From an uncultured Pseudomonadota bacterium (lineage in GTDB: Bacteria > Pseudomonadota > Gammaproteobacteria > Methylococcales > Methylomonadaceae): DNA of 44,391 nucleotides. Shown here one piece after another: positions 19,416 to 28,403 of the stretch. A program made the position numbers and the translations under genes. The stretch covers positions 1 to 44,391 of the forward strand of contig CAISXF010000027.1 of the NCBI GenBank assembly GCA_903889445.1, in the 5' to 3' direction. Within the stretch, counting starts at the first letter, position 1; the number at the start of each line of letters is the position of its first letter. A model generated the notes under the pieces. That model searched no databases, was not told the DNA's origin, and saw only the letters and a list, made by a program, of their open reading frames with translations.

Positions 19416-19784
19416 TTTAAAACACGCACTAAAAACAAAGAGGGTAGTACAGGCAGATTAGATTTGGTATGCAGAGATTTGACGTGTAACGGTGAGCAAG
19501 TCGCTACCATCTACGAAAAACGGTGGAAAGTAGAGGAATATCACAAATCGTTGAAATCAAAATTAGGTTTAACAAAATCACCCTCTCGCACCATGACTAC
19601 ACAAAATAATCATGTTTTTATGTCAATTTACGGCTTTTTCAAACTGGAATGTTTGAAGATTAAGCACCAGCTTAATCATTTTGCTTTGAGAGCCAAATTG
19701 ATGATTCGTGCAACCCTTGTGCCTATGCAGAATTGGCTAAACTTCACACTGCGTAACATCAGTTATTTAGGAAAGATGTCTATT
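19416..19784 (+). mobile_element. DDE transposase C-terminal remnant, family uncertain
   Basis: The open frame contains KNKEGSTGRLDLVCRDLTC, IYEKRWKVEEYHKSLKSKLG and TTQNNHVFMSIYGFFKLECLK. The YEKRWKVEEYHKSLK segment is the C-terminal glutamate region of an IS4/IS701-like DDE transposase. The first two catalytic aspartates are missing, so it is a 5'-truncated piece. It runs in frame into the next remnant, producing one open frame 19464-19958 that looks like a gene but is a fusion of two transposase pieces. Confidence 0.65.
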
Positions 19785-20178
19785 GATTTTGGTATTCGGA
19801 TCAAAAAGGATGCACAAATTCCAAATTCTCAAGGGAGTTTGGTTCGGACAGAGAAATTATTTTGGTTTCTCAACGTAGGCGAGCAAATGTTCATGGATTC
19901 GCCCCTCCGCATGACAGGCGTGGATACTTACCTCACTGGATTGCTTGCGTCTCCATGATGGTAAATTGTTGATTCAAACCCCTGTGATAGAAAACTCGAA
20001 GCCTACGCGAGACGTTGGCAGATTGAAATAAAAGACGTGGTTTTAATTTGGAAGATACACACCGCACTAATCGTCTGCGTTTGAAACGGTTACTTGCTGT
20101 GAGGGTCGTTGCTTTTTGTTGGGCGTACCGGACGGGTGAATGGCAACATGAAAACGTCAAACCGATTAAAAATACTTT
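19785..20178 (+). mobile_element. IS4-family transposase remnant with several frame changes
   Basis: The parts read FGIRIKKDAQIPNSQGSLVR, PLRMTGVDTYLTGL, then in another frame LRLHDGKLLIQT, then EAYARRWQIE. Finally GFNLEDTHRTNRLRLKRLLAV and FCWAYRTGEWQHENVKPIK complete it. These are the order and motifs of the C-terminal half of IS4-type transposases. At least three frame changes break it. It ends close to the unrelated reverse-strand ORF at 20166-20495. Confidence 0.7.
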
Positions 20179-20495
20179 TCAATAATGGATGATTTTTGTA
20201 AAGATGTTTTATATTTAACGCCTTCAACTGTTACCGAAACGGCTATTTTTCCCATTTTTTCAGAACGCTGTGTTTTAACCATTCCGTCGATTTTTATATC
20301 CGGATAATTTGAATTTTTTGCTCGGGCGGCAAGTGTAGAATAATGCTTAATGCCAGTGTTTTCTTCAGCTTCAACTAGCGAGATGTATTTTATTTCGCGA
20401 ATCCAAATAGCAATGAAAGGTTTTCTCTCACCAACGCTTTGAGATAGAGCCAACTGAAATACTAAAGGTTTGAGCCACTTCTTTATGACTTTCAA
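20166..20495 (-). pseudogene. Reverse-strand ORF remnant, unknown; overlaps an HTH transposase piece
   Basis: The 109-residue frame has a plausible protein-like C-terminal part (YISLVEAEENTGIKHYSTLA, then RAKNSNYPDIKIDGM) that resembles a small helix-turn-helix DNA-binding domain. Its N-terminal quarter looks out of frame. In the alternative frame, 20495-20431 reads HKEVAQTFSISVGSISKRW, the helix-turn-helix start of an IS630-like transposase or similar regulator. I therefore treat the whole as mixed debris rather than a gene. A real start codon is not clear. Confidence 0.35.
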
Positions 20496-20676
20496 ATTTG
20501 ATACCTGTATTTCAACTGCTTTTTCAGCACAACGGCGTGGACGCTGTCCTTCATCAACGCAGTAATAACCTCCCTAGTTATAACCTATTTGCTTGTGAAT
20601 TTGTTTGTATAAAACATTCAGTTGCCGATTTGCCCTATATTTTAAGGGTCGAGTTCTCGTTTTCTGTGGGACACTT

Positions 20677-20739
20677 TACATCATGTAACGCTTCGTCTAC
20701 ACGGCAATAAACATAAATGATAAAATCTTTGACCGGCAT
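20677..20739 (-). mobile_element. Possible IS982-like transposase N-terminal remnant
   Basis: From ATG at 20739 the reverse strand reads MPVKDFIIYVYCRVDEALHD. This resembles the N-terminus of IS982-type transposases (DFIITVFC...). The frame ends after about 40 codons and nothing else of the element is recognisable. Confidence 0.35.
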
Positions 20740-20842
20740 GGCTCTTTATCCTGAATTGATTTGCTTTGGCAAAAGCAACTCTACAGGAAATGGGGTTATG
20801 CTTTCAATTCAATAAAAAGTCGAACATCGCGTTAGAGAAATT

Positions 20843-21904
20843 ATGATGAAAAATTTTAAGATTTTGAAAACCAATGACTTTCCTTTTTTGAAAGGAGCGG
20901 GGGGATTTGCGTTAATCTCACTTTTAACCGCCTGCGAACCGACAAAAACGCTGCAAAAATTTGAAGGTTACACGCAAGGCACAACGTATCACATCAGTTT
21001 TTGGTCGTCGCAAAAAAACGTCAATGCCATTGCGTTACAACAAGCGGTAGATGGTGAATTAAAACGACTCGACGAACAATTATCAAATTACCGTGATGAT
21101 TCGGTGATTGAAAAATTCAACGCAACCAATTCCACGGAGCCGCAAGAAATCGGGGCTGAAATTGTCAATTTAATCGAAAGAACGCGCGTCGTCAGTGAAG
21201 TCAGTCGCGGCTGTTACGATTTAACGATTAAACCGTTGTTTGATTTGTGGGGTTTTAAAGGTGAAACCTTAACGCCACCCACGCCCGCCGCGTTGCAACA
21301 AGTCTTAAAACAAGTCGGTTTTAATCAGTTAGAAATGACCGATGCCACGCATTTACGCAAACGGATTCCCAATTTAAAAGTCGATTTGTCGTCGGTGGGA
21401 CAAGGTTACAGCGTTGGGCAAATTGCGGGCATATTTGACGTGCAAGGCATTGACAATTATTTGATTGAAATCGGCGGCGAATTACAAACGCGCGGTAAAA
21501 AACCCGATGCTTCAACGTGGCGCGTGGCGTTAGAAAAACCCTTGTCGGGCGAACGTTCGATGCACAAAATTATTACCGTTGACCGCGCCGAACCTTTAGC
21601 AGTAACGACTTCGGGAACGTATCGGCATTTTTTTGATGCCGATGGTAAGCGTTACAGTCATATTTTAGATGCGAAAACGGGCGAACCGATTCATCATGAA
21701 ACGGTTTCGGTGACGGTATTTGATAATGACGCGACAACAGCCGAAATTTGGGATACGGCGTTATTGTGTTTGGGACGCGAAGCGGGAATTGAAGTGGCGA
21801 ATCAAGCGGGAATTGCTGCCCTGTTTATTGAGCAGCAAGGTGACACGTTTAATGAATTTAATTCGACCGCGTTGGATGCCTTGAAAACAGTGATGATCAA
21901 ATAG
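20843..21904 (+). CDS. apbE: FAD:protein FMN transferase, ApbE lipoprotein
   Basis: ApbE attaches FMN covalently to threonine residues of target flavoproteins such as Na+-NQR or RNF subunits in the periplasm. The 353-residue protein has a lipobox in its leader (LISLLTAC). ApbE motifs follow: GTTYHISFW, NYRDDSVIEKFN, VDLSSVGQGYSVGQIAG, NYLIEIGGELQTRGK and TSGTYRHFFDADGKRYSHILD. Either of two adjacent ATGs (20843, 20846) may start it. No flavinylated target gene lies within the window. It is convergent with flgT with a 5-base gap. Confidence 0.94.
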   Translation: MMKNFKILKTNDFPFLKGAGGFALISLLTACEPTKTLQKFEGYTQGTTYHISFWSSQKNVNAIALQQAVDGELKRLDEQLSNYRDDSVIEKFNATNSTEPQEIGAEIVNLIERTRVVSEVSRGCYDLTIKPLFDLWGFKGETLTPPTPAALQQVLKQVGFNQLEMTDATHLRKRIPNLKVDLSSVGQGYSVGQIAGIFDVQGIDNYLIEIGGELQTRGKKPDASTWRVALEKPLSGERSMHKIITVDRAEPLAVTTSGTYRHFFDADGKRYSHILDAKTGEPIHHETVSVTVFDNDATTAEIWDTALLCLGREAGIEVANQAGIAALFIEQQGDTFNEFNSTALDALKTVMIK

Positions 21905-21909
21905 GTTTT

Positions 21910-23139
21910 TTATTGCGAACGCACCCAATCGCCAACTTTAATGCCCAATTTACTGATAGAACCTTCAACGCTACCAATCGCATAACGTGGCGCGATACTT
22001 TGAATCGTCAACACGCTGACGGGCTGTTTGTCGCTGGTAATATAACTGCTGTCGCCTTCCAAATGCAGCCCACTGCTCGCTGTTCCGTAAACAATCAATT
22101 GATCACCTACATTCAACTTTTCTTGTGCGCCCGCATCGATAAAGACTTTCTCGCCTTTAATGTCCGCAATGCGTGTCGCAAACGGGTAACAATTCAACGC
22201 TTGCTGAATATCGTGACTGGCTTTATCGATAATTTCGGTGATTTTTTTGCCGGTTTCAGTTGTGCGAAAACCATCGCTGCCCACGGCGTAACTCGCCGGA
22301 ATAAAGACATTGCCTTCCGATTTATCGACATAACGGCGTTGCAACAATAACGCGCCGGTCATGCCATCGTGAACGTAAACATCAATGCCGATATTTCGTT
22401 TGCCTGAAATGTGACGCTCCCAACTAGTGACCAATGCTTCAATGCCGCTGCCTTGCATATATTCGTCGGAGGCAACCTCTAAATCACGAATCACGCCCGA
22501 CAACACAAATTGTGCGCCAGATTTATTCGCCACTTGAACCACTTTCGGCACTTGATAAGCGTCGCGTTCTTGCATTTCCGGAGCTAAATCCGGACGCGGA
22601 TACAACGCGATATTCGTGGCATTGATGCCGATAAACTGATTCGATTCCATCAACAAATTGTTAATTTCACGCGGAATACCATTATCTACATCGTTGGTTT
22701 CGTAATCGCTGATTTGTTCTTGCACCATACGCGGAAATGCTGTAGCAATCATGCGTTTCCGATACGTTTGTGGACACATTCCCGTCGGCGATAATTCGAC
22801 CATCGCTTTAACGTGGTAAATATCACCAGTTTGCCATTCACGCAAAATTTTGGTGTTACTCACCGCCGCTGCCGAACGCATGGTCATTGAATCGAGCTGC
22901 AAATTATTGTGGCTGACCGATGATTGACTACGAACCGCCATTGATGACTGCTGCGACGCAACGCGAATGGCATCTTGTAAGGCTTGTTTTTTAGCGAGTA
23001 ACACCGCGCCATTGTGGATCGCCGCTTGACCTTCAACCGTGGCGATATTTTGTGACAAATTTTGCGGCAATGTTGGCGCACACGAAACTGTGCCTAACAT
23101 CGCACCGAATGCTGCAATCCTCAATAAGCGTGTGACCAT
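21910..23139 (-). CDS. flgT: FlgT-like flagellar basal-body protein
   Basis: In Vibrio, FlgT forms the H ring around the basal body. The 409-residue protein has an export signal at its N-terminus (LLRIAAFGAMLGTVSCA; the SCA resembles a weak lipobox). The N-terminal domain has EGQAAIHNGAVLLAKKQALQDAIR. A middle domain includes AYQVPKVVQVANKSGAQFVLSG, and the C-terminal domain has GEKVFIDAGAQEKLNVGDQL. This order matches FlgT N, M and C domains. It lies 3 bases after flgP on the same strand, matching flgO/flgP/flgT clusters. motAB in the same window agrees with a flagellated cell. Confidence 0.85.
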   Translation of the reverse strand: MVTRLLRIAAFGAMLGTVSCAPTLPQNLSQNIATVEGQAAIHNGAVLLAKKQALQDAIRVASQQSSMAVRSQSSVSHNNLQLDSMTMRSAAAVSNTKILREWQTGDIYHVKAMVELSPTGMCPQTYRKRMIATAFPRMVQEQISDYETNDVDNGIPREINNLLMESNQFIGINATNIALYPRPDLAPEMQERDAYQVPKVVQVANKSGAQFVLSGVIRDLEVASDEYMQGSGIEALVTSWERHISGKRNIGIDVYVHDGMTGALLLQRRYVDKSEGNVFIPASYAVGSDGFRTTETGKKITEIIDKASHDIQQALNCYPFATRIADIKGEKVFIDAGAQEKLNVGDQLIVYGTASSGLHLEGDSSYITSDKQPVSVLTIQSIAPRYAIGSVEGSISKLGIKVGDWVRSQ

Positions 23140-23142
23140 CCG

Positions 23143-23808
23143 TTATTCCTCGATGAGTAACGGACGATTAAAACCAGACGTGAGCGGATAATCGTAACAA
23201 TCCATGCTGTTACAATGCGCGGGCGTTGAAATCGCGGTGCTAGCGACTTGTATCGTTGGCGTAGCACTGGAAAACGGCGTTAATAATTCCGGCTGCTCTT
23301 TTGGCGGTACGGGAATTTGCATACATTCACGAACCATCGCTGCTGAACCGTTCATGCACTCGTAAAAACGCGGCGTGAGTTCAATCGCGACAACGGTTTC
23401 AAATGTGTCATCACCGGCGTACATATCTTTGTTAATCGCCACGGTACGCAGCACTTTCGCGCCACGCAAATACGCATCCACATACGATTTGTAACTGTCG
23501 TGCGTGATAATCATATTTTCAACGGTCGTCACGCCGTTCAATCGCACGCCGTAAACTTGTTCCGATAAACTGCGATACGCATCTAATTTTGCTGACCGCA
23601 TTGCCATCAATTTAATTTGTGAACGCGAGTATTTGTCGCTCTTTTCAGCCGTTCCGTAACCCGTCGCAGTTAATTGTTTATTTTGAGAATAATCGTCGGC
23701 ATCGCTGTTGTGTGAGCCGACTGACAGACTGGACATCGCAGTACAACCCGACAAGGCGGCACTCAATAAAATACCGAATAAAACAGGTTTAAAATAATAA
23801 CGATTCAT
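23143..23808 (-). CDS. flgP: FlgP-like outer-membrane lipoprotein (LPP20 family)
   Basis: FlgP-type lipoproteins form the outer basal-body disc or ring in Vibrio and Campylobacter. The 221-residue protein has a signal peptide with lipobox LSGC. A domain with TATGYGTAEKSDKYSRSQIK, MAMRSAKLDAYRSLSEQVYG and the VRLNGVTTVENM block follows, typical of LPP20/FlgP. A long C-terminal tail after about residue 165 shows no motif. It is the first gene of flgP-flgT. Confidence 0.82.
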   Translation of the reverse strand: MNRYYFKPVLFGILLSAALSGCTAMSSLSVGSHNSDADDYSQNKQLTATGYGTAEKSDKYSRSQIKLMAMRSAKLDAYRSLSEQVYGVRLNGVTTVENMIITHDSYKSYVDAYLRGAKVLRTVAINKDMYAGDDTFETVVAIELTPRFYECMNGSAAMVRECMQIPVPPKEQPELLTPFSSATPTIQVASTAISTPAHCNSMDCYDYPLTSGFNRPLLIEE

Positions 23809-23942
23809 GGGAAATTCCTTTGTGAGTAAGCGGCTATAACGGCAAAAAGAGTTATTTCTTAAATTTTGTTGGTAGCGCGATAACGCTTAATTAAATAGCA
23901 AATCTAACAATGTGTAAAATAGCAATCCCATTAAGCCAATTA

Positions 23943-24000
23943 GTAGATGCGGATTTATCCGCATTTTTGCTCAAAACTGTGCGGATAAATCCGCACCTAC
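23943..24000. repeat. REP-like palindrome pair upstream of cca
   Basis: GTAGATGCGGATTTATCCGC at 23943-23962 is matched in inverse orientation by GCGGATAAATCCGCACCTAC at 23981-24000. Each arm can also fold on itself (TGCGGAT/ATCCGCA), so two small hairpins or one long one can form. The form (GTAG at the foot, GC-rich stem) is like REP elements. It lies between divergent flgP and cca. Confidence 0.75.
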
Positions 24001-24068
24001 GCGCCTTAATTTAACGGCATTGGTGTAAAATAGTGCAACGCATTTTTAAATTTCGGGGATATTTTGAC

Positions 24069-25283
24069 ATGAAAACGTATCTGGTTGGCGGTGCAGTCCG
24101 TGATAAATTATTGAATCGTCCCGTAACTGAACGCGATTGGGTGGTTTTGGGTGAAACACCCGAATCGATGTTGCAACGTGGATTTCGTGCGGTCGGCAAA
24201 GATTTCCCCGTGTTTTTACATTCGAAAACCAACGAAGAATACGCGCTGGCTCGCACTGAACGTAAAACGGCAAAAGGTTACAAGGGTTTTAGCGTGAATG
24301 CTTCGCCCGACGTGACGTTGGAACAAGATTTGTTTCGCCGCGATTTGACCATTAACGCGATTGCCATGACGGAACAAGGCGAATTGATTGATCCTTACGG
24401 CGGACAACGGGATTTAGAATTACGGTTATTTCGTCATGTTTCACCCGCTTTTGTGGAAGATCCCGTGCGCGTTTTACGATTGGCGCGATTTGCCGCCCGT
24501 TACGCGCCACTCGGTTTTACAATTGCGCCAGAAACGCATTCGTTAATGTGCGAAATTGTGGAAGCGGGTGAAGTCGATGAACTCGTGCCAGAACGCATTT
24601 GGGCAGAAGTCGTGAAAGCGTTGGGCGAAACGCAACCTTCGGCGTTTTTTTATACGCTGAAAGACTGTGGCGCGTTGGCAAAAATTTTCCCCGAACTCGA
24701 CGCGCTATTTGGTGTGCCGCAACCTGAAATTTATCATCCTGAAATCGATTGCGGCATTCATAGTTTGATGTCATTGGAACACGCCGCGTTATTATCGCCG
24801 CGTTTGGAAGTGCGTTTTGCGGCATTAGTTCACGATTTGGGCAAAGCAATTTCACCCAAAGCGAATTTGCCGCACCATTACGGGCATGAACTTCAAGGCG
24901 TGGCGTTGGTCGAAAAAATGTGCGCTCGTTTGCGAGTCCCGAATCATTTTAAAAACCTGGCGTTACACGTCGCGCAATATCACACGCATTGCCACAAAGT
25001 GAGTGAATTACGCGCGGCAACGCTGGTCGATTTGCTGCAAACATTGGGCGCATTTAAACCGGATAATCATTTGCACGATTTTGTGTTGGCGTGTGAAGCG
25101 GATGCGTGTGGACGATTGGGTTTTGAACAAGCCGATTATCCCCAAGCAGAAATTTTTCTGCGAGCCGCACAAGTTGCCGCCAATGCAGATACAACTGTCG
25201 CGTTAAATCGCGGTTTGCAAGGCGCAAAAATTGGTGAAGCTATTCGCCGAATTCGCATAAACGCCATAAATTCAGCAGGTTAA
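24069..25283 (+). CDS. cca: CCA-adding tRNA nucleotidyltransferase
   Basis: This enzyme adds or repairs the 3' CCA end of tRNAs. The 404-residue protein begins [15 protein letters not shown] with the catalytic ERDWVVLG, then [26 protein letters not shown], and a C-terminal HD phosphohydrolase domain ([22 protein letters not shown]). This is the long class II gammaproteobacterial type with HD domain. ATG 24069 is chosen; the upstream reading from 24033 adds 12 residues unlike the family. Confidence 0.96.
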   Translation: MKTYLVGGAVRDKLLNRPVTERDWVVLGETPESMLQRGFRAVGKDFPVFLHSKTNEEYALARTERKTAKGYKGFSVNASPDVTLEQDLFRRDLTINAIAMTEQGELIDPYGGQRDLELRLFRHVSPAFVEDPVRVLRLARFAARYAPLGFTIAPETHSLMCEIVEAGEVDELVPERIWAEVVKALGETQPSAFFYTLKDCGALAKIFPELDALFGVPQPEIYHPEIDCGIHSLMSLEHAALLSPRLEVRFAALVHDLGKAISPKANLPHHYGHELQGVALVEKMCARLRVPNHFKNLALHVAQYHTHCHKVSELRAATLVDLLQTLGAFKPDNHLHDFVLACEADACGRLGFEQADYPQAEIFLRAAQVAANADTTVALNRGLQGAKIGEAIRRIRINAINSAG

Positions 25284-25325
25284 AAACAACACTTTTTCTT
25301 TTATCCTTACTTTTTAGATTATTCA

Positions 25326-27023
25326 ATGAAACTTTTTTCATGGCTTTTTGTAGTCATTTTGCTCAACAGTATTTTTAATTTCGCCACTAATTTACCGCAA
25401 AATGTCGGCGAAGATGTGCCTGCGGGTAAACTCAATAGTTTGTCTTACGCGCCATTTCGAGACGGACAAGATCCGATGTTGGGCAGTTTTCCGAGCGTGA
25501 AACAACTCGATGAAGATTTAGCGTTAATGGGGCAAGTCACGCACAGTATTCGGACTTACGCGAGCGCGGAAGGCAGTATGCCGTTGATTCCAGATTTGGC
25601 GAAAAAACACGGTTTGACGTTGTTACAAGGTGCGTGGTTAGGCGCGTTGAAACCCGATAATGCGATTGAAATTGCCGCGCTGATTCGTTCCGCCAATGAA
25701 CATCCCGACGTAATTAAGCGCGTGCTGGTGGGGAATGAAGTGTTATTGCGTGGCGATTTGAAACCGGACGAATTGATTGATTATATTCGCCAAGTGAAAC
25801 GCGCCGTGAAACAGCCGGTGTCTTACGCAGACGTGTGGTCGATGTACATGAAATATCCCGAATTGATTAAAGAAGTCGATTTCATCACGATTCACATTTT
25901 GCCGTATTGGGAAGACGAACCGATTGCGGTGGCGGACGCGCCGGCGCATATTGAACGCATTTACAAACAAGTGCAGCAAGAAGCCGATTTGATTGCGCCA
26001 CACAAACCGATTTTAATTGGTGAGTCGGGCTGGCCCAGCGGTGGAAAACAACGCGGTTTATCGGTGCCAAGCGTAGTGAACGAAGCGCGTTTTATTCGAG
26101 ATTTTATTAAAGTCGCCAACAAAAACGGCTTTGATTACAACATTGTCGAAGCCTTTGACCAACCGTGGAAAGCCGCATTTGAAGGCACGATTGGCGCGAA
26201 ATGGGGACTTTACGACAGTTCACGCCGCCAAGTTTTTTCATTGACGGGCGACGTTTCAGAACATTCGACCTGGTGCCGAACGTTAGCCGCCGCGACGGTT
26301 TTATTTTTGGGCATTGTCACCCTTTTCAGAAAAGACACGCCAAATTTAAATACGCCTCGTTTGATTAGTTTTTTAGCGATTACGCAAATTTTAGCGACGG
26401 TGTTTGTGTCACAAATCGAAACGTTGTGGTTGATAAGTTACACGGATTTTCAACGTTTTCAAACGCTGATTATTTTAAGTTTTAACACTTTTCTGGTGAG
26501 TTTTGTGTTGCTGCGAATCAGCGCGGTTTTAAATCAGAAAATCCCTGCGCCCGAATTAGCGAAACGGTTGTATGCGTGTTTGTTGATGGTGATTATTTTC
26601 GCGTTGGTGAAAACGACCATTCTGGCGTGGGACGGGCGTTACGTTGATTTCCCCACGACGGTGACGCAATTATGGGTGGTGAGTTTGGTGGCGTTAGCGG
26701 CAATCAATTATTTCATTGAAAAAATGCCAGTCGCAAACAGCGTGAATTTAACCGCATTATTGGGTTACGTTCCCAGCAAACTGACGTGCCTCAAACGTGT
26801 AAGTTATTGGCTAATGGGTTTGAGTGGCGCGTTAATTATGGGCGAAAGTTATTCATTTATGGCGAGTCGCGATTTTATTATGGCGTATCCGTCGATGATT
26901 CCACGTTTGGCGACGGCGATTTTATTTACGCTAACTAACACGCAATTATTATTTTGGTTAGCGAGTTTGGGCATTTTAGCAGTGCCGTTTTATGTTAGCG
27001 GCAAAACGTGTCGAAATGATTAA
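25326..27023 (+). CDS. Membrane-bound glycoside hydrolase family 17 protein
   Basis: This is probably a beta-1,3-glucan hydrolase or glucanosyltransferase acting outside the inner membrane. The 565-residue protein has an N-terminal signal anchor (SWLFVVILLNSIFNFA). A GH17 barrel follows (about residues 35-285) with the acid/base Glu138 in VGNEVL and the nucleophile Glu233 in IGESGWPSGG. The remaining half is about seven or eight membrane segments. GH17 domains of this kind are known in bacterial beta-glucan synthesis or modification systems. No glucan synthase lies next to it here, so the substrate is unknown. Confidence 0.85.
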   Translation: MKLFSWLFVVILLNSIFNFATNLPQNVGEDVPAGKLNSLSYAPFRDGQDPMLGSFPSVKQLDEDLALMGQVTHSIRTYASAEGSMPLIPDLAKKHGLTLLQGAWLGALKPDNAIEIAALIRSANEHPDVIKRVLVGNEVLLRGDLKPDELIDYIRQVKRAVKQPVSYADVWSMYMKYPELIKEVDFITIHILPYWEDEPIAVADAPAHIERIYKQVQQEADLIAPHKPILIGESGWPSGGKQRGLSVPSVVNEARFIRDFIKVANKNGFDYNIVEAFDQPWKAAFEGTIGAKWGLYDSSRRQVFSLTGDVSEHSTWCRTLAAATVLFLGIVTLFRKDTPNLNTPRLISFLAITQILATVFVSQIETLWLISYTDFQRFQTLIILSFNTFLVSFVLLRISAVLNQKIPAPELAKRLYACLLMVIIFALVKTTILAWDGRYVDFPTTVTQLWVVSLVALAAINYFIEKMPVANSVNLTALLGYVPSKLTCLKRVSYWLMGLSGALIMGESYSFMASRDFIMAYPSMIPRLATAILFTLTNTQLLFWLASLGILAVPFYVSGKTCRND

Positions 27024-27105
27024 AAATCATTGACGTGCCGCGCGTTCGACGCTTATAGTTTGGACACTTTTATTTTTTATTTTTTTAATCGATGGAGAGA
27101 AAATC

Positions 27106-27435
27106 GTGAGTAGTGAAGTTGTAGTTCATGTTAATGATAATGATTTTAACGAGTTAGTTTTAGAATCTGAATTGCCAGTATTGTTGGATTATTGGGCAGA
27201 ATGGTGTGGTCCTTGCAAAATGATTGCGCCACTTTTAGATACGATTGCCGAAGAATTTGCAGGGAAATTGACCGTCGCAAAAATGAATATCGACGATAGT
27301 CCAAGTACACCGCAAAAATATGGTGTGCGTGGTATTCCAACGTTGATGTTGTTTAAAAATGGTGAAATTGAAGGCACGAAAGTGGGCGCGTTAACGAAAG
27401 TTCAGTTGGTTGAATTCATCAACTTGCATTTGTAA
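27106..27435 (+). CDS. trxA: Thioredoxin 1
   Basis: This is a cytoplasmic disulfide reductase. The 109-residue protein has the active site WCGPC (residues 33-37), the cis-proline segment RGIPTLMLF and the usual full thioredoxin fold length. It starts with GTG 27106 following a GGAGAG ribosome-binding site. A terminator follows at 27461-27497, so it is probably transcribed alone. Confidence 0.97.
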   Translation: MSSEVVVHVNDNDFNELVLESELPVLLDYWAEWCGPCKMIAPLLDTIAEEFAGKLTVAKMNIDDSPSTPQKYGVRGIPTLMLFKNGEIEGTKVGALTKVQLVEFINLHL

Positions 27436-27460
27436 GCCGTCACGCTGTATTCCGAACCAC

Positions 27461-27497
27461 AACGCTAAACTTGGTTTGACTGAGTTTGGCGTTTTTA
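27461..27497 (+). terminator. Terminator after trxA
   Basis: AACGCTAAACT (27461-27471) pairs with AGTTTGGCGTT (27483-27493), with one G-T pair, and is followed by a short T-run. It separates trxA from nadK. Confidence 0.7.
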
Positions 27498-27529
27498 GTT
27501 TTATGATTTCGACAAAATAAGAGTTTTCA

Positions 27530-28402
27530 ATGCAACGTCTTTTTAACACGATTGGCATTATTGGCAAACCGAGCGATCCCATTATCGCTGACACGCTCAC
27601 GCGCTTGTGTGCGTATTTGATTGTGCAAGATTATCGCGTCGTGGTCGCGCTAGACAGTGCGCGTTTTGTTCACAGCATTGAAGTCGAAAAATGCGCGGTC
27701 GCCGAATTGGGTAAACAATGTGATTTGGTGATTGCGTTAGGCGGTGACGGCACGTTTTTAGCGGCAGCGCGAGTGATTGTGGCAGATAATGTGCCGTTAA
27801 TTGGTGTGAATTTGGGACGGTTGGGATTTCTCGTAGATATTTCGCCTGACGCGCTGCTCGAAACGTTGGCGCAGATGTTAGACGGTCATTACCGCGAAGA
27901 ACAGCGTTATTTGTTGCGGGCGAAAATTATCCGTGACGAGCAAATTATTCACGAAGAAACGGCGGTGAATGAAGTCGCGATTCACCGTTGGATCACGCCG
28001 AGCATGATTGAAATTATCACCAAAATTGACGGCGTTTTTTTGAATTCGCAACGTTCCGATGGCGTAATTATCGCCACGCCAACGGGTTCAACCGCTTATT
28101 CGTTATCGGCTGGTGGCCCGATTTTATACCCATCATTGCCCGCGCTGGTTTTAGTGCCGCTGAATCCGCACACGTTAACCAATCGCCCGATTGTGATTCA
28201 TGATGATGCCGAAATTGAAATCAGTTTTTGCCAAAATAAACAAATTAACGCGCTGGTGACGTGCGACCACATCGAGATTCCCGACGTGTTAATTAGCGAC
28301 AAAATTTTGATTAAAAAAGAACCCGTGCCAATTCGGATTTTGCATCCGAACGGACACGATTTTTTTGAAATTTTGCGGAATAAACTGAATTGGAGTTATT
28401 GA
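27530..28402 (+). CDS. nadK: NAD kinase
   Basis: NadK phosphorylates NAD+ to NADP+. The 290-residue protein has GGDGTFLAAAR, the Gly-rich NLGRLGFLVDI, NEVAIHR, and SDGVIIATPTGSTAYSLSAGGPI. It is convergent with moaA with a one-base gap between stops. Confidence 0.97.
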   Translation: MQRLFNTIGIIGKPSDPIIADTLTRLCAYLIVQDYRVVVALDSARFVHSIEVEKCAVAELGKQCDLVIALGGDGTFLAAARVIVADNVPLIGVNLGRLGFLVDISPDALLETLAQMLDGHYREEQRYLLRAKIIRDEQIIHEETAVNEVAIHRWITPSMIEIITKIDGVFLNSQRSDGVIIATPTGSTAYSLSAGGPILYPSLPALVLVPLNPHTLTNRPIVIHDDAEIEISFCQNKQINALVTCDHIEIPDVLISDKILIKKEPVPIRILHPNGHDFFEILRNKLNWSY

Positions 28403-28403
28403 A

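Noticed and set aside
19464-19958. A single 164-residue gene
   Set aside because: Its first part is the end of one transposase and its second part the middle of another, joined by chance in frame.
20498-20710. Forward-strand 70-residue gene in the transposase debris
   Set aside because: No ribosome-binding site or protein-like pattern, and the opposite strand carries transposase-like sequence.
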